Shown piece by piece: positions 17,935 to 26,259 of a stretch of 64,000 nucleotides of DNA. Source of the stretch: Roseovarius atlanticus (lineage in GTDB: Bacteria; Pseudomonadota; Alphaproteobacteria; Rhodobacterales; Rhodobacteraceae). Within the stretch, counting starts at the first letter, position 1; each line of letters begins with the position of its first letter. The notes under the pieces are model-generated. The model saw nothing but the letters and a program-made list of their open reading frames with translations. It searched no databases and was not told where the DNA came from. The stretch is taken from contig NZ_LAXJ01000009.1 of the NCBI RefSeq assembly GCF_001441615.1, positions 62,001 through 126,000 of the forward strand, in the 5' to 3' direction. Made by a program: the position numbers and the translations under genes.

Positions 17935-19552
17935 AAAATTCCGCATCCGCCGCACCTCTTCGGGTGGCGGACATGCTGCCGCCCCCGGCCCCGAATCGGG
18001 TGCCGAGGAGGACGTGCAGCAGACGCCCGACACCACCCCGCAACCGTCCGAGGACGCGGCTTCGCAAAGCGCGGTGCACCAGGGCGAAGTGTCCTCGGCG
18101 CGCGAAATGTCCGTGTCGCAGGATATCGACGAGATCCGCAAAGAGGGTCTGACCGGCCGCCAGTTGCGCATGGCCCGCCGCATGGCCCAGAAACACGGGC
18201 TGGCTCCCACCTCCGATTTCGACGCAGTCCGCCTTCTGCGCGCCCGCGGCATCGACCCGTTCCAGCGCTCCAACATCGTCGAGCTGGTCTCGGGCGGCGA
18301 AAACACCCAGCCGGCCGAAATCCCGTCCGAACGCGTGCAACTGCCCCAGACCGTGCCGGTGGGCCAGATCGCCCTGCCCTCGACCGAGCTCAGCCCGGCC
18401 GACCGCCGCGCCAAGGAAATCCAGAAGATCCAGCGCGACATCGCCTCGCGCCGCCGCAAGAAGATGCTGCTGCTCATGTCGCGGCTGGCGGCCTTCGTCA
18501 TGCTGCCCACCCTGATCGCGGGCTATTATTTCTACACCATCGCCACGCCGATGTACGCCACCAAGTCCGAATTCCTGATCATCACCGCCGACGGCGGCGG
18601 CAGTGGCCAGGGCGGGCTGGGCGGGCTTCTGCCGTCACAATTCGCCACCGGGCAGGATTCCATCGCGGTCCAATCCTACCTCGAATCCAAGGACGCCATG
18701 CTGCGCCTGAACGAGGATGTGGGTTTCAAGGCCATGTTCAGCGGCGAAGAGATCGACCCGATTCAGCGGCTCGACCCCGATGCGACCAACGAAGAGGCCT
18801 ACAAGGTCTACGAAAAATATGTCAAGCTCGGCTATGACCCGACCGAAGGTGTGATCCGGCTCGACGTGTCGACCGCCGATCCCGAAACCAGCCAGGAATT
18901 TTCCGAAAAGCTGATCGAATACGCCGAGGAACGTGTCGACGCGCTCAGCCAGGAAAAACGCTTCGACGCGGTGAAAACCGCCGAGGCCGCGCTGGAAGAG
19001 GCCAAGGACGAACGCCGCGCCGCCCAGCGCCGGCTGGTCGAGCTGCAAGAAGGCTCGATCCTCGATCCCGAAGGCGAGATCGCCAATATCCGCCAGCTCA
19101 TCGGCAATGTCGAACTTCAGCTTCAGGAAAAGCAGCTGGATCTGAACACCCAACTGGCCAATTCCCGCCCCAACTCGGCCCGGGTCCAGGCGCTGCGCTC
19201 CGAAGTCGAGGTCCTGTCGCGCGAACTGGCCAAGCAGAACGCCCGCCTGACCGAGGCAACCGAGGAGAACGCCTCGCTCGCCAGCCAGGCCGCCGAGATC
19301 CAGATGGCGCAGGCCGACCTCGCCACCGCCGACCTCGTGCTGCAATCCGCGCTAGAAACCAAACGCCAGTCCGAGATCGAGGCAAACAAGCAGGTGCGCT
19401 ACCTCACGGTCGCGGTCAAGCCCGTCGCTTCGCAGGATCCCTCCTATCCGCGCAAGTTCGAGAACACTTTGCTTGCGTTCCTGATCTTCGGCGGTATCTA
19501 CCTGCTGTTGTCGCTGACCGCGTCGGTGCTCAAGGAACAGGTTTCGTCGTAA
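17912..19552 (+). CDS. Capsule export inner-membrane protein, KpsE/BexC-like, with long N-terminal extension
   Basis: 546-residue polysaccharide co-polymerase-type protein linking the ABC exporter to the outer-membrane pore. One membrane helix lies near residues 188-210 (MLPTLIAGYYFYTIATPMY) and another at the C-terminus (LLAFLIFGGIYLLLSL); the periplasmic part between is long coiled coil rich in Glu/Gln/Arg. This core resembles KpsE/CtrB/BexC, which are about 380 residues. The extra N-terminal 185 residues are cytoplasmic: a disordered Pro/Ser/Gly-rich stretch, then LTGRQLRMARRMAQKHG and DAVRLLRARGIDPF, perhaps helical. ATG 17912 overlaps kpsT; kdsA follows after 3 bases. Confidence 0.85.
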   Translation: MTTKPKARKFRIRRTSSGGGHAAAPGPESGAEEDVQQTPDTTPQPSEDAASQSAVHQGEVSSAREMSVSQDIDEIRKEGLTGRQLRMARRMAQKHGLAPTSDFDAVRLLRARGIDPFQRSNIVELVSGGENTQPAEIPSERVQLPQTVPVGQIALPSTELSPADRRAKEIQKIQRDIASRRRKKMLLLMSRLAAFVMLPTLIAGYYFYTIATPMYATKSEFLIITADGGGSGQGGLGGLLPSQFATGQDSIAVQSYLESKDAMLRLNEDVGFKAMFSGEEIDPIQRLDPDATNEEAYKVYEKYVKLGYDPTEGVIRLDVSTADPETSQEFSEKLIEYAEERVDALSQEKRFDAVKTAEAALEEAKDERRAAQRRLVELQEGSILDPEGEIANIRQLIGNVELQLQEKQLDLNTQLANSRPNSARVQALRSEVEVLSRELAKQNARLTEATEENASLASQAAEIQMAQADLATADLVLQSALETKRQSEIEANKQVRYLTVAVKPVASQDPSYPRKFENTLLAFLIFGGIYLLLSLTASVLKEQVSS

Positions 19553-19555
19553 GAC

Positions 19556-20398
19556 ATGAAAACAGTTGAAATCGCAGACCTGCGCGTCGGAAACGACGCG
19601 CCGCTCACCGTCATCGCCGGGCCGTGCCAGCTGGAAAGCGCCGATCACGCCCAGATGATCGCGGGCGCGATGCAAGAGGCCTGCAAAGCGGCCGGCGCGC
19701 AATATGTCTTCAAGGCGTCCTTCGACAAGGCCAACCGCACGTCGCTTTCCGGCAAGCGCGGCCTTGGCATCGACGACGGCCTCAAGGCGCTCCAGTCGGT
19801 GAAGGACGCACTAGGGGTCCCCGTCCTGACCGACATCCACCTGCCCGACCAATGCGCCCCCGTGGCCGAGGTCGTGGATATCCTCCAAATCCCCGCCTTC
19901 CTCTGCCGCCAGACCGATCTTCTGCTGGCCGCCGGCGCGACCGGCGCCGCGATCAACGTCAAGAAAGGCCAGTTCCTAGCGCCCTGGGACATGCCCAACG
20001 TCATCTCCAAGGTGGAAAGCACCGGCAACACCCGCATCCTGCTGACCGAACGCGGCACCTCCTTCGGCTACAACACGCTTGTGGCCGACATGCGATCCCT
20101 GCCCCAGATGGCCGCCACCGGCTATCCGGTGGTGATGGACGCCACCCATTCCGTGCAACAGCCCGGCGGCCAGGGCGGCAGTTCCGGCGGCCAGCGCGAA
20201 TTCGCACCCGTCATGGCCCGCGCCGCCGTCTCCCTGGGCATCGCGGCGGTTTTCATCGAGACCCACGAAGCGCCCGACACCGCGCCCTCCGACGGCCCCA
20301 ACATGATCCCGCTGGACCAGATGCCCGCCCTCTTGCAGAGCCTCATGCAATTCGACAGGCTCGCCAAAGAATACCCTTGCCGCATTGATTCAAATTGA
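19556..20398 (+). CDS. kdsA: 3-deoxy-8-phosphooctulonate (Kdo-8-P) synthase
   Basis: Condenses arabinose-5-phosphate with phosphoenolpyruvate to Kdo-8-phosphate, needed for LPS core and for the Kdo linker of ABC-exported capsules. The 280-residue length is standard. Motifs include the N-terminal [30 protein letters not shown] and the [11 protein letters not shown] substrate loop. The gene starts 3 bases after the KpsE-like stop and precedes the phosphohexomutase by 10 bases, so it is in the capsule operon. Confidence 0.95.
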   Translation: MKTVEIADLRVGNDAPLTVIAGPCQLESADHAQMIAGAMQEACKAAGAQYVFKASFDKANRTSLSGKRGLGIDDGLKALQSVKDALGVPVLTDIHLPDQCAPVAEVVDILQIPAFLCRQTDLLLAAGATGAAINVKKGQFLAPWDMPNVISKVESTGNTRILLTERGTSFGYNTLVADMRSLPQMAATGYPVVMDATHSVQQPGGQGGSSGGQREFAPVMARAAVSLGIAAVFIETHEAPDTAPSDGPNMIPLDQMPALLQSLMQFDRLAKEYPCRIDSN

Positions 20399-20408
20399 AG
20401 GTATTTCC

Positions 20409-21905
20409 ATGACCAAACCCGCCGCCACCGTGTCCCAGAATACCTGGGCGTTTCTCCGCGACCCGATGATCACGCCCACCGGCTTTCGCGAATACGACGC
20501 CCGCTGGAAATTCCCCGACGAGATCAACCTGCCCGGCATCACCGCCCTCGGCCTCGGCCTCGGCACCCAGATGCGCCGCCGCGGCATCGACCCGGTGATC
20601 GCGGTCGGCAACGACTACCGCGACTATTCGCTCTCGATCAAGAACGCGCTCATCGTCGGCCTCATGCAGGCCGGCATCCACGTCAAGGATATCGGCCCGG
20701 CGCTCTCGCCAATGGCGTACTTCTCGCAGTTCCACCTCGACGTGCCCGCCGTGGCGATGGTCACCGCCTCGCACAACCCGAACGGCTGGACCGGGGTCAA
20801 GATGGGCTTCGACCGCCCTCTCACCCACGGCCCCGACGAGATGGGCGAGCTGCGCGACATCGTCCTCGGCGGCGAGGGCGAACCCCATTCAGGCGGCGGC
20901 TACGAGTTTGTCGATGGCGTGCGCGAAGCCTATCTCGACGATCTCGTCGGCGACTTCAAAATGTCGCGCAAGCTGCGCGTCGTCTGCGCCACCGGCAACG
21001 GCACCGCCTCGGCCTTCGCGCCCGAGCTATTCGAGCGTCTCGGCGTCGAGGTAATCCCCTCGCACAACACGCTCGACTACACCTTCCCCAACTACAATCC
21101 CAACCCCGAAGCCATGGAAATGCTGCACGACATGGCCGCCTCGGTGAAGGACTCGGGCGCCGATTTCGCCCTCGGTTTCGACGGCGACGGCGACCGCTGC
21201 GGCGTGGTCGATGACGAAGGCGAGGAGATCTTCGCAGACAAGATGGGCGTCATCATGGCCCGCGACCTCAGCAAGCTGCACCCCAATGCCACCTTCGTGG
21301 CGGATGTGAAATCCACCGGCCTCTTCGCCGCCGATCCCGAATTGCAAAAGAACGGCGTGAAAGCCGACTATTGGAAAACCGGCCACAGCCACATGAAACG
21401 CCGGGTCAAGGAACTGGGCGCACTCGCCGGGTTCGAAAAATCCGGTCACTACTTCCTGGCCGAACCCGTGGGCCGCGGCTACGACTGCGGCATGAGGGTG
21501 GCTGTGGAAATCTGCAAGCTGATGGACCGCAATCCCGACATGTCCATGTCCGACCTGCGCCGCGCTCTGCCCATCACCTGGTCGACGCCCACCATGTCGC
21601 CCCACTGCGCCGATACCGAGAAATACGAGGTGCTCGACCGCCTGGTGCAGAAACTCGTCGCCAAGCATGAGGCGGGCGAAACATTCGCCGGCCAGCCCAT
21701 CAAGGAAGTCGTCACCGTCAACGGTGCCCGCGTCATCCTGGAAAATGGCAGTTGGGGCCTGGTGCGCGCGTCGTCGAACACACCCAACCTCGTCGTGGTC
21801 TGTGAAAGCGCCACGTCGGACGACGAAATGCGCGCGATCTTCAAGGAAATCGACACCGTCATCCGCACCGAGCCTTCGGTGGGTGAATACGATCAGAGTA
21901 TTTAA
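20409..21905 (+). CDS. Phosphomannomutase / phosphoglucomutase
   Basis: 498-residue alpha-D-phosphohexomutase that moves phosphate between C6 and C1 of a hexose, feeding nucleotide-sugar synthesis. The phosphoserine loop is TASHNPNGWTGVKMG (Ser in TASHNP, about residue 120), the metal loop is GFDGDGDRCGVVDD (about 257-270), and the sugar-binding loop is FEKSGHYF. It is close in size to dual PMM/PGM enzymes. AAGG precedes ATG 20409; an upstream in-frame ATG at 20385 overlaps kdsA and is less likely. It is last in the capsule operon, followed by a repeat-rich spacer. Confidence 0.92.
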   Translation: MTKPAATVSQNTWAFLRDPMITPTGFREYDARWKFPDEINLPGITALGLGLGTQMRRRGIDPVIAVGNDYRDYSLSIKNALIVGLMQAGIHVKDIGPALSPMAYFSQFHLDVPAVAMVTASHNPNGWTGVKMGFDRPLTHGPDEMGELRDIVLGGEGEPHSGGGYEFVDGVREAYLDDLVGDFKMSRKLRVVCATGNGTASAFAPELFERLGVEVIPSHNTLDYTFPNYNPNPEAMEMLHDMAASVKDSGADFALGFDGDGDRCGVVDDEGEEIFADKMGVIMARDLSKLHPNATFVADVKSTGLFAADPELQKNGVKADYWKTGHSHMKRRVKELGALAGFEKSGHYFLAEPVGRGYDCGMRVAVEICKLMDRNPDMSMSDLRRALPITWSTPTMSPHCADTEKYEVLDRLVQKLVAKHEAGETFAGQPIKEVVTVNGARVILENGSWGLVRASSNTPNLVVVCESATSDDEMRAIFKEIDTVIRTEPSVGEYDQSI

Positions 21906-21975
21906 GAGGGGCCCTGCCCCTCCGCCCGAAACTTCGTTTCGGTCTCCTCCCCGGAGTATTTCGGGAACAATGAAA
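21906..21975 (+). repeat. Intergenic 3'-end element, family A, copy 1
   Basis: Directly after the phosphohexomutase stop: hairpin GAGGGGCCCTGCCCCTC (21906-21922), hairpin CCGAAACTTCGTTTCGG (21926-21942), then CCCCGGAGTATTTCGGGAAC and ATGAAA (21949-21975). The same order, without the middle hairpin, recurs after trpS at 49421-49469. It may act as a terminator or mRNA 3' end. Confidence 0.6.
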
Positions 21976-21987
21976 TCTGACATCCGT

Positions 21988-22024
21988 TCATCGTTCTTCA
22001 AATACTCCCGCCGGAGGCTCCGGC
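21988..22024 (-). repeat. Intergenic element, family A, inverted copy overlapping the dnaE2 3' end
   Basis: On the minus strand it reads GCCGGAGCCTCCGGCGGGAG followed by TATTTGAAGAACGATGA, the same GGAGTATTT...GAACRATGA core as at 21949-21975 but in opposite orientation. It faces copy 1 across about 12 bases and supplies the last codons and the stop of dnaE2. Confidence 0.6.
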
Positions 22025-24976
22025 ATCTGCCACGTGCGATGAGGTCTGCGTGTCTTCCCCCTGCCGCTTCGACACGGCGGGGTGGGTGGGCGGGCGCCGT
22101 GTCGAAGCGGCAGGCGTCAACACATCCCTGAGCAGCGCCAGGGGATGCGCCTTCAGCGACAGGCGTATCGAGACATAATCCTCCACCACCTCCTCGCCCG
22201 TGGTCATGGCGGGCAGATCCACTTCAGGCTCGAACACCGCCTCGCCCTCCATGTCGCCGGCGAACAGCGGCAGCGCTTCTTTGCCCACCATCGCGTGGGT
22301 GTCCCACAGCGCGCCGCGCCGCGCCACGTCGATGCCGGCAAAGGCATCCGCCTCGGCCAGCCGCGTCATGACCTCGGGCGCCACCCCCGCCCGCCGCCAC
22401 ACGTCGCTCACCTCGCGGTACCCGTTGCCCCGCGCCGCGGTGATCCAGTGGGCGTCCTCCTCCACCATCCCCTTGACCTGCCGGAACCCCAGCCGCAGGG
22501 CCAGCCCGCCCGCGTCATCCGGCTCCATCACGTTGTCCCAGAAACTGGCGTTGATGCAGACGGGCCGCACCTCCACCCCATGTTCCCGCGCATCCCGCAC
22601 GATCTGCGCCGGCGCGTAGAACCCCATCGGCTGCGCGTTCAAGAGCGCGCAGGCAAAGATCCCCGGATGGTGCCGCTTGACCCATGCACTGGCATAGACC
22701 AACAGCGCAAAGCTCGCCGCGTGGCTTTCGGGAAAGCCGTAGCTGCCGAACCCCTCGATCTGGCTGAAACACCGTTCGGCGAACTCCATGTCATAGCCAT
22801 TGGCCCGCATGCCCTTCAGAAACCGCGTGCGGAACTCGCTGATATTCCCGTGCTTCTTGAACGTCGCCAGCGACCGGCGCAGACGGTCCGCCTCTTCCGG
22901 CGTGAACCCCGCCCCGATGATGGCGATCTGCATCGCCTGCTCCTGAAAGAGCGGCACGCCCAGCGTCTTGCCCAGCACCCGGCCCAGCTCGTCAGACGGA
23001 AACTCGACCTGTTCCTCACCGTTCCGCCGCCGGATATAAGGATGCACCATGTCGCCCTGAATGGGCCCGGGCCGAATGATCGCCACCTCGATCACCAGGT
23101 CATAGAACGTGCGCGGTCGCATCCGGGGCAGGAAATTCATCTGCGCGCGCGACTCCACCTGGAACACCCCGATCGTATCCGCCCTGCACAGCATGTCATA
23201 GACCTTCGGGTCTTCCGGCGGCAGCGAGGCCAGCGTATGCGCCTGCCCGTGATGCTGCTCGATCAGGTCGAACGCCTTGCGCAGACAGCTCAGCATCCCC
23301 AGCGCCAGCACGTCCACCTTCAGGATGCCCAGCGCATCGATATCGTCCTTGTCCCAGCAGATCACCGTCCGCCCTTCCATCGTGGCGTTCTCGATCGGCA
23401 CCAGTTCGTCCAGCCGCCCTTCGGTGATGACGAACCCACCCACATGCTGGCTCAGGTGCCGCGGAAACCCTTCGATCTCGCGCACCAGCTCCATCGTCTG
23501 GCGCAGCCGCCGGTCGTCGGGATCCAGCCCGATCTCGCGCATCCGCTCCCGCTCCACCGCGCCCGAGGTCGCAAAGAACCCCCATAACTGCGACGAAAGC
23601 GCCCCCACCGTGTCCTGGCTCAGTCCCATCGCCGCGCCGACCTCGCGGATGGCCCGCTTGCCACGGTAATGAATGACCGTCGCGCACAGCCCTGCGCGGT
23701 GCCGGCCATAGCGCTCATAGATATGCTGGATCACCTCCTCGCGCCGCTCATGCTCGAAATCCACGTCGATATCTGGCGGTTCGTTGCGCGCCTCGCTGAC
23801 GAACCGCTCGAACACCATCGTGCCGGTTTCCGGGCTAACGGACGTGACGCCCAGGCAATAGCACACCACCGAATTGGCCGCCGACCCGCGCCCCTGGCAC
23901 AGGATCCCGCGCGACCGGGCAAAGGCCACCACGTCGCGCACTGTCAGGAAATAAGGCTCGTACTTCAGCTTGGCGATCAGGCTCAGCTCGTGCTCGATCA
24001 TCCCCCGCACCCGCTCCGGCGCGCCGTCGGGATAGCGCCAGCGCAGCCCTTCCATCGCCAGCCGCCGCAGCCTCTGCGCCGCCGTTTCCCCCTGCGACAC
24101 CTCGCTGGGATACTCGTACCGCAACTCGTCCAGCGAAAACCGCAGCCGCGCCGCCACATCCCCCGTGCGCCGCACCGCCTCCTCGTGGCCTGCAAACAGC
24201 CGCAGCATTTCCGCTTCCGAGCGCAATCTTTGCTCGCCATTGGCCAGCGCATCCCGGCCCAGTTCGTCCACCCGCCGCCCCTGCCGGATCGCGGTCAGCA
24301 CATCGGCCAGCCGCCGCCGCCGCGCATGGTGCATCGCGGGCAGGGCCGAGGCGACGGTTTCCAGCCCCAGCTCCTCTGCCAACTTTGCCAGCCGATCAAA
24401 CCGCCCCGCATCCTGCCCGTCATAGCGCGGCGCCATCAGCAGGTAGCACTGCCCACCAACACCCTTCACCAGCCGCCCCGCAAGCCGCTTCCAGTCCCGC
24501 AGTGCCCCCTCCGGCGGGTGCAGCAACAGCACGATGTCCTCCATCCCCTCCAGCAGGTCGTCGAGCCGCAGGTCGCATTCGCCTTTCTCCACCCGCAGCC
24601 GCCCGGCGCTGATCAGCCGGCTCAGCCGCCCCCAACCTTGCCGCGTCTCGGGCAGGGCGGTCAGCACCAGCCCCTCGCGCAGCACCAGCCTGGCGGCGGG
24701 ATAGAAGCGTGGCACATGCGCCCACTCGGGCGCGCGCGGCTCCGGCGCGGGCGGGCCGATGGGACCGTCGCGCGCCTCGATCCGTTCCCGCTCGGCCACC
24801 ACGCGGGCAATCTCGCGCACCGCCGCATGGGCGCGCACCACCCCCGCGACCGAGTTCTCGTCAGCAATGGCCAGCCCTGCCAGACCCAGCTCCGCCGCCC
24901 GCGCCACGTATTCCTCGGCATGGGACGCCCCGGTCAGGAAGGTGAAATTGGAAGTGATCGACAATTCGGTGAACAT
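21998..24976 (-). CDS. dnaE2: Error-prone DNA polymerase DnaE2 (ImuC), lacking the C-terminal OB-fold
   Basis: 992-residue translesion polymerase of the C family, working with ImuA/ImuB in SOS mutagenesis. An N-terminal PHP domain (about 1-200) is followed by the catalytic core: GRGSAANSVVCYCLG, PDIDVDF with two catalytic Asp (about 398-404), and KVDVLALG with the third. HhH-type sequence follows. The family's last region, an OB-fold with a V.GlV..RQ.P.SAKGV...-type motif, is absent: after LSLKAHPLALLRDVLTPA the frame runs through a large inverted repeat into an unrelated 30-residue tail. Relatives are at least 80-100 residues longer. imuA and imuB are not adjacent. The polymerase active site appears intact. 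Confidence 0.9.
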   Translation of the reverse strand: MFTELSITSNFTFLTGASHAEEYVARAAELGLAGLAIADENSVAGVVRAHAAVREIARVVAERERIEARDGPIGPPAPEPRAPEWAHVPRFYPAARLVLREGLVLTALPETRQGWGRLSRLISAGRLRVEKGECDLRLDDLLEGMEDIVLLLHPPEGALRDWKRLAGRLVKGVGGQCYLLMAPRYDGQDAGRFDRLAKLAEELGLETVASALPAMHHARRRRLADVLTAIRQGRRVDELGRDALANGEQRLRSEAEMLRLFAGHEEAVRRTGDVAARLRFSLDELRYEYPSEVSQGETAAQRLRRLAMEGLRWRYPDGAPERVRGMIEHELSLIAKLKYEPYFLTVRDVVAFARSRGILCQGRGSAANSVVCYCLGVTSVSPETGTMVFERFVSEARNEPPDIDVDFEHERREEVIQHIYERYGRHRAGLCATVIHYRGKRAIREVGAAMGLSQDTVGALSSQLWGFFATSGAVERERMREIGLDPDDRRLRQTMELVREIEGFPRHLSQHVGGFVITEGRLDELVPIENATMEGRTVICWDKDDIDALGILKVDVLALGMLSCLRKAFDLIEQHHGQAHTLASLPPEDPKVYDMLCRADTIGVFQVESRAQMNFLPRMRPRTFYDLVIEVAIIRPGPIQGDMVHPYIRRRNGEEQVEFPSDELGRVLGKTLGVPLFQEQAMQIAIIGAGFTPEEADRLRRSLATFKKHGNISEFRTRFLKGMRANGYDMEFAERCFSQIEGFGSYGFPESHAASFALLVYASAWVKRHHPGIFACALLNAQPMGFYAPAQIVRDAREHGVEVRPVCINASFWDNVMEPDDAGGLALRLGFRQVKGMVEEDAHWITAARGNGYREVSDVWRRAGVAPEVMTRLAEADAFAGIDVARRGALWDTHAMVGKEALPLFAGDMEGEAVFEPEVDLPAMTTGEEVVEDYVSIRLSLKAHPLALLRDVLTPAASTRRPPTHPAVSKRQGEDTQTSSHVADAGASGGSI
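22061..22113. repeat. Perfect 19-bp inverted repeat with a G-quadruplex-type loop inside dnaE2
   Basis: CTGCCGCTTCGACACGGCG (22061-22079) and its exact reverse complement (22095-22113) flank a 15-base loop. From 22079 to 22094 the plus strand reads GGGGTGGGTGGGCGGG, four G-runs separated by single bases. It sits exactly where the DnaE2 sequence departs from its family. Confidence 0.85.
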
Positions 24977-25003
24977 GGCAGGCCCCCATGATATTCACCT
25001 TTT

Positions 25004-25018
25004 GTTCTCATTTCGAGT
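25004..25018. promoter_or_regulatory. Degenerate LexA-like site before dnaE2
   Basis: GTTC-N7-GAGT (25004-25018) matches one half of the alphaproteobacterial SOS box GTTC-N7-GTTC; the second half is altered. It lies about 28 bases upstream of the dnaE2 ATG. The match is weak. Confidence 0.3.
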
Positions 25019-25024
25019 CCGAAT

Positions 25025-25300
25025 CGTAGGGTGGGTGACAACCCACGCGCGCCCCGCCTACCAAGCCGCGCGATCGCCAGACTGCGGGCTGGCGAACAAC
25101 CTTCATTCAACGCACTTTATGCCGGCAACTTCCGCAAAACCCTCAATCGAAGCGCTTACGTCACCCAATCGCCAGCCCGTCCGGGCGGTCTGGCGATCGC
25201 GAGGCGGCCTGCGGCCTTGATTCCGCGCGGCCCCCACTCAACGCGTACCGGACCGGATCCGGCACCTCGTAGGGTGGGTGACAACCCACGCGCGCCCGCC
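25025..25300. repeat. Composite intergenic repeat: 33-base direct repeats enclosing a cruciform pair
   Basis: CGTAGGGTGGGTGACAACCC continuing ACGCGCGCC..GCC occurs at 25025-25058 and 25268-25300 (one extra C in the first copy). Each copy contains the hairpin GTGGGT...ACCCAC. Between them, CGCGATCGCCAGAC...GGGCTGGCGA (25069-25095) is repeated inverted at 25169-25201, and each arm is itself a hairpin (TCGCCAG/CTGGCGA). No open frame with coding character fills the stretch, which lies between dnaE2 and the end of the coaBC operon. Confidence 0.75.
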
Positions 25301-25780
25301 TCACTTCAACGCCACACACTCCAGCCCGCCGATACAGGTCTCCACCTGCCGCACCTGTTCGGCCGACGGCTCCGGGAACGCCCAGCTGCCGCAGGGATCC
25401 GCGACCATCACCAGGTTCCGCCCATGCTTCTCCAAGAAAACCAAGTATTCCACCCCCGACTGCGCCCCGCCGCACCACGGCCCAAAGCACCGCACTTCCA
25501 GCGTGATGTCCCGTGCGAACGGCGTCGTGAAGCCCGCCCGCGACAGCGATGTCCCCTCCAGCCGCGCCGGGATCGTCACGTTGCGCCTGTCGTTGTTGGT
25601 CCCGTCATTCTCCGGCAACCGGGTTTCGTCAAAGCGCAACGCGCCCGAAACCACCACATAGGCCTGCTCCGCCTCCGACGCCTGGTTGTAGGTGCGCGCC
25701 ACATCCGGCCGCAGGCAGGACAGCGCCAGCGCCGGTCCGGCGGCCAGAACAAAAGCCATGCTCGTCAAAAACATCTTCAT
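25301..25780 (-). CDS. Secreted Cys-containing protein of unknown function
   Basis: 159 residues. ATG 25780 (or 25774) starts a signal peptide ending near AGPALALSC; upstream in-frame sequence belongs to rppH in another frame. The mature part has six Cys (SC, RC, WC, PC, TC, EC) and a beta-rich look, with [15 protein letters not shown] and DPCGSW. The pattern recalls netrin/TIMP-like OB modules in bacteria, but that is only a resemblance. It overlaps the rppH stop in an ATGA and ends the leftward coaBC operon; the repeat block follows directly. Not assigned a function. Confidence 0.7.
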   Translation of the reverse strand: MKMFLTSMAFVLAAGPALALSCLRPDVARTYNQASEAEQAYVVVSGALRFDETRLPENDGTNNDRRNVTIPARLEGTSLSRAGFTTPFARDITLEVRCFGPWCGGAQSGVEYLVFLEKHGRNLVMVADPCGSWAFPEPSAEQVRQVETCIGGLECVALK

Positions 25781-26259
25781 AGCCTGTCTCCGAACGCCTC
25801 CATCACCTTGGCATAAACCCCGCGCTTGAACGGCACGATGGCATCCACCACGTCCTCGGGCGCGATCCATTTCCACTCGGAAAACTCCGCCGGCGGAAGG
25901 GTGATGTCCACGTCCGCATCGCTCCCGTGAAACCGCATCAGGAACCATTTCTGCATCTGCCCCCGATAACGCGCCTTCCACAGCTTCGGCACCAGCTCGT
26001 GCGGCAGATCATAGGGGATCCACTCCGGCGTCTCGGCCTCCACCGTCACCAGATCGGCGGTCACCCCGGTCTCTTCCCACAGCTCCCGCAGCGCCGCATC
26101 GCGCGGCTCCTCGCCCTCGTCGATCCCGCCCTGCGGCATCTGCCAAGCGTCATACTCGCTGTCGATCCGCTGACCGACGAAAACCTTCCCGTCCCCGTTC
26201 ACCAGCATGACCCCCGCGCAGGGCCGATAGGGCAGTTTCTCGATCTCTTCCGGTGTCAT
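25777..26259 (-). CDS. rppH: RNA pyrophosphohydrolase (Nudix)
   Basis: 160-residue Nudix hydrolase that removes pyrophosphate from triphosphorylated mRNA 5' ends, or hydrolyses diadenosine polyphosphates. The Nudix box [20 protein letters not shown] is complete, followed by TGV. The start [20 protein letters not shown] and the [14 protein letters not shown] segment are typical of RppH. ATG 26259 overlaps the M3 peptidase stop (ATGA) and is preferred to the longer upstream frame, which is out-of-context sequence. Confidence 0.92.
   Translation of the reverse strand: MTPEEIEKLPYRPCAGVMLVNGDGKVFVGQRIDSEYDAWQMPQGGIDEGEEPRDAALRELWEETGVTADLVTVEAETPEWIPYDLPHELVPKLWKARYRGQMQKWFLMRFHGSDADVDITLPPAEFSEWKWIAPEDVVDAIVPFKRGVYAKVMEAFGDRL

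Noticed and set aside
22061..22113. The dnaE2 inverted repeat as a simple intrinsic terminator
   Set aside because: It lies inside the open frame about 60 bases before the stop, and no U-run follows on the minus strand.
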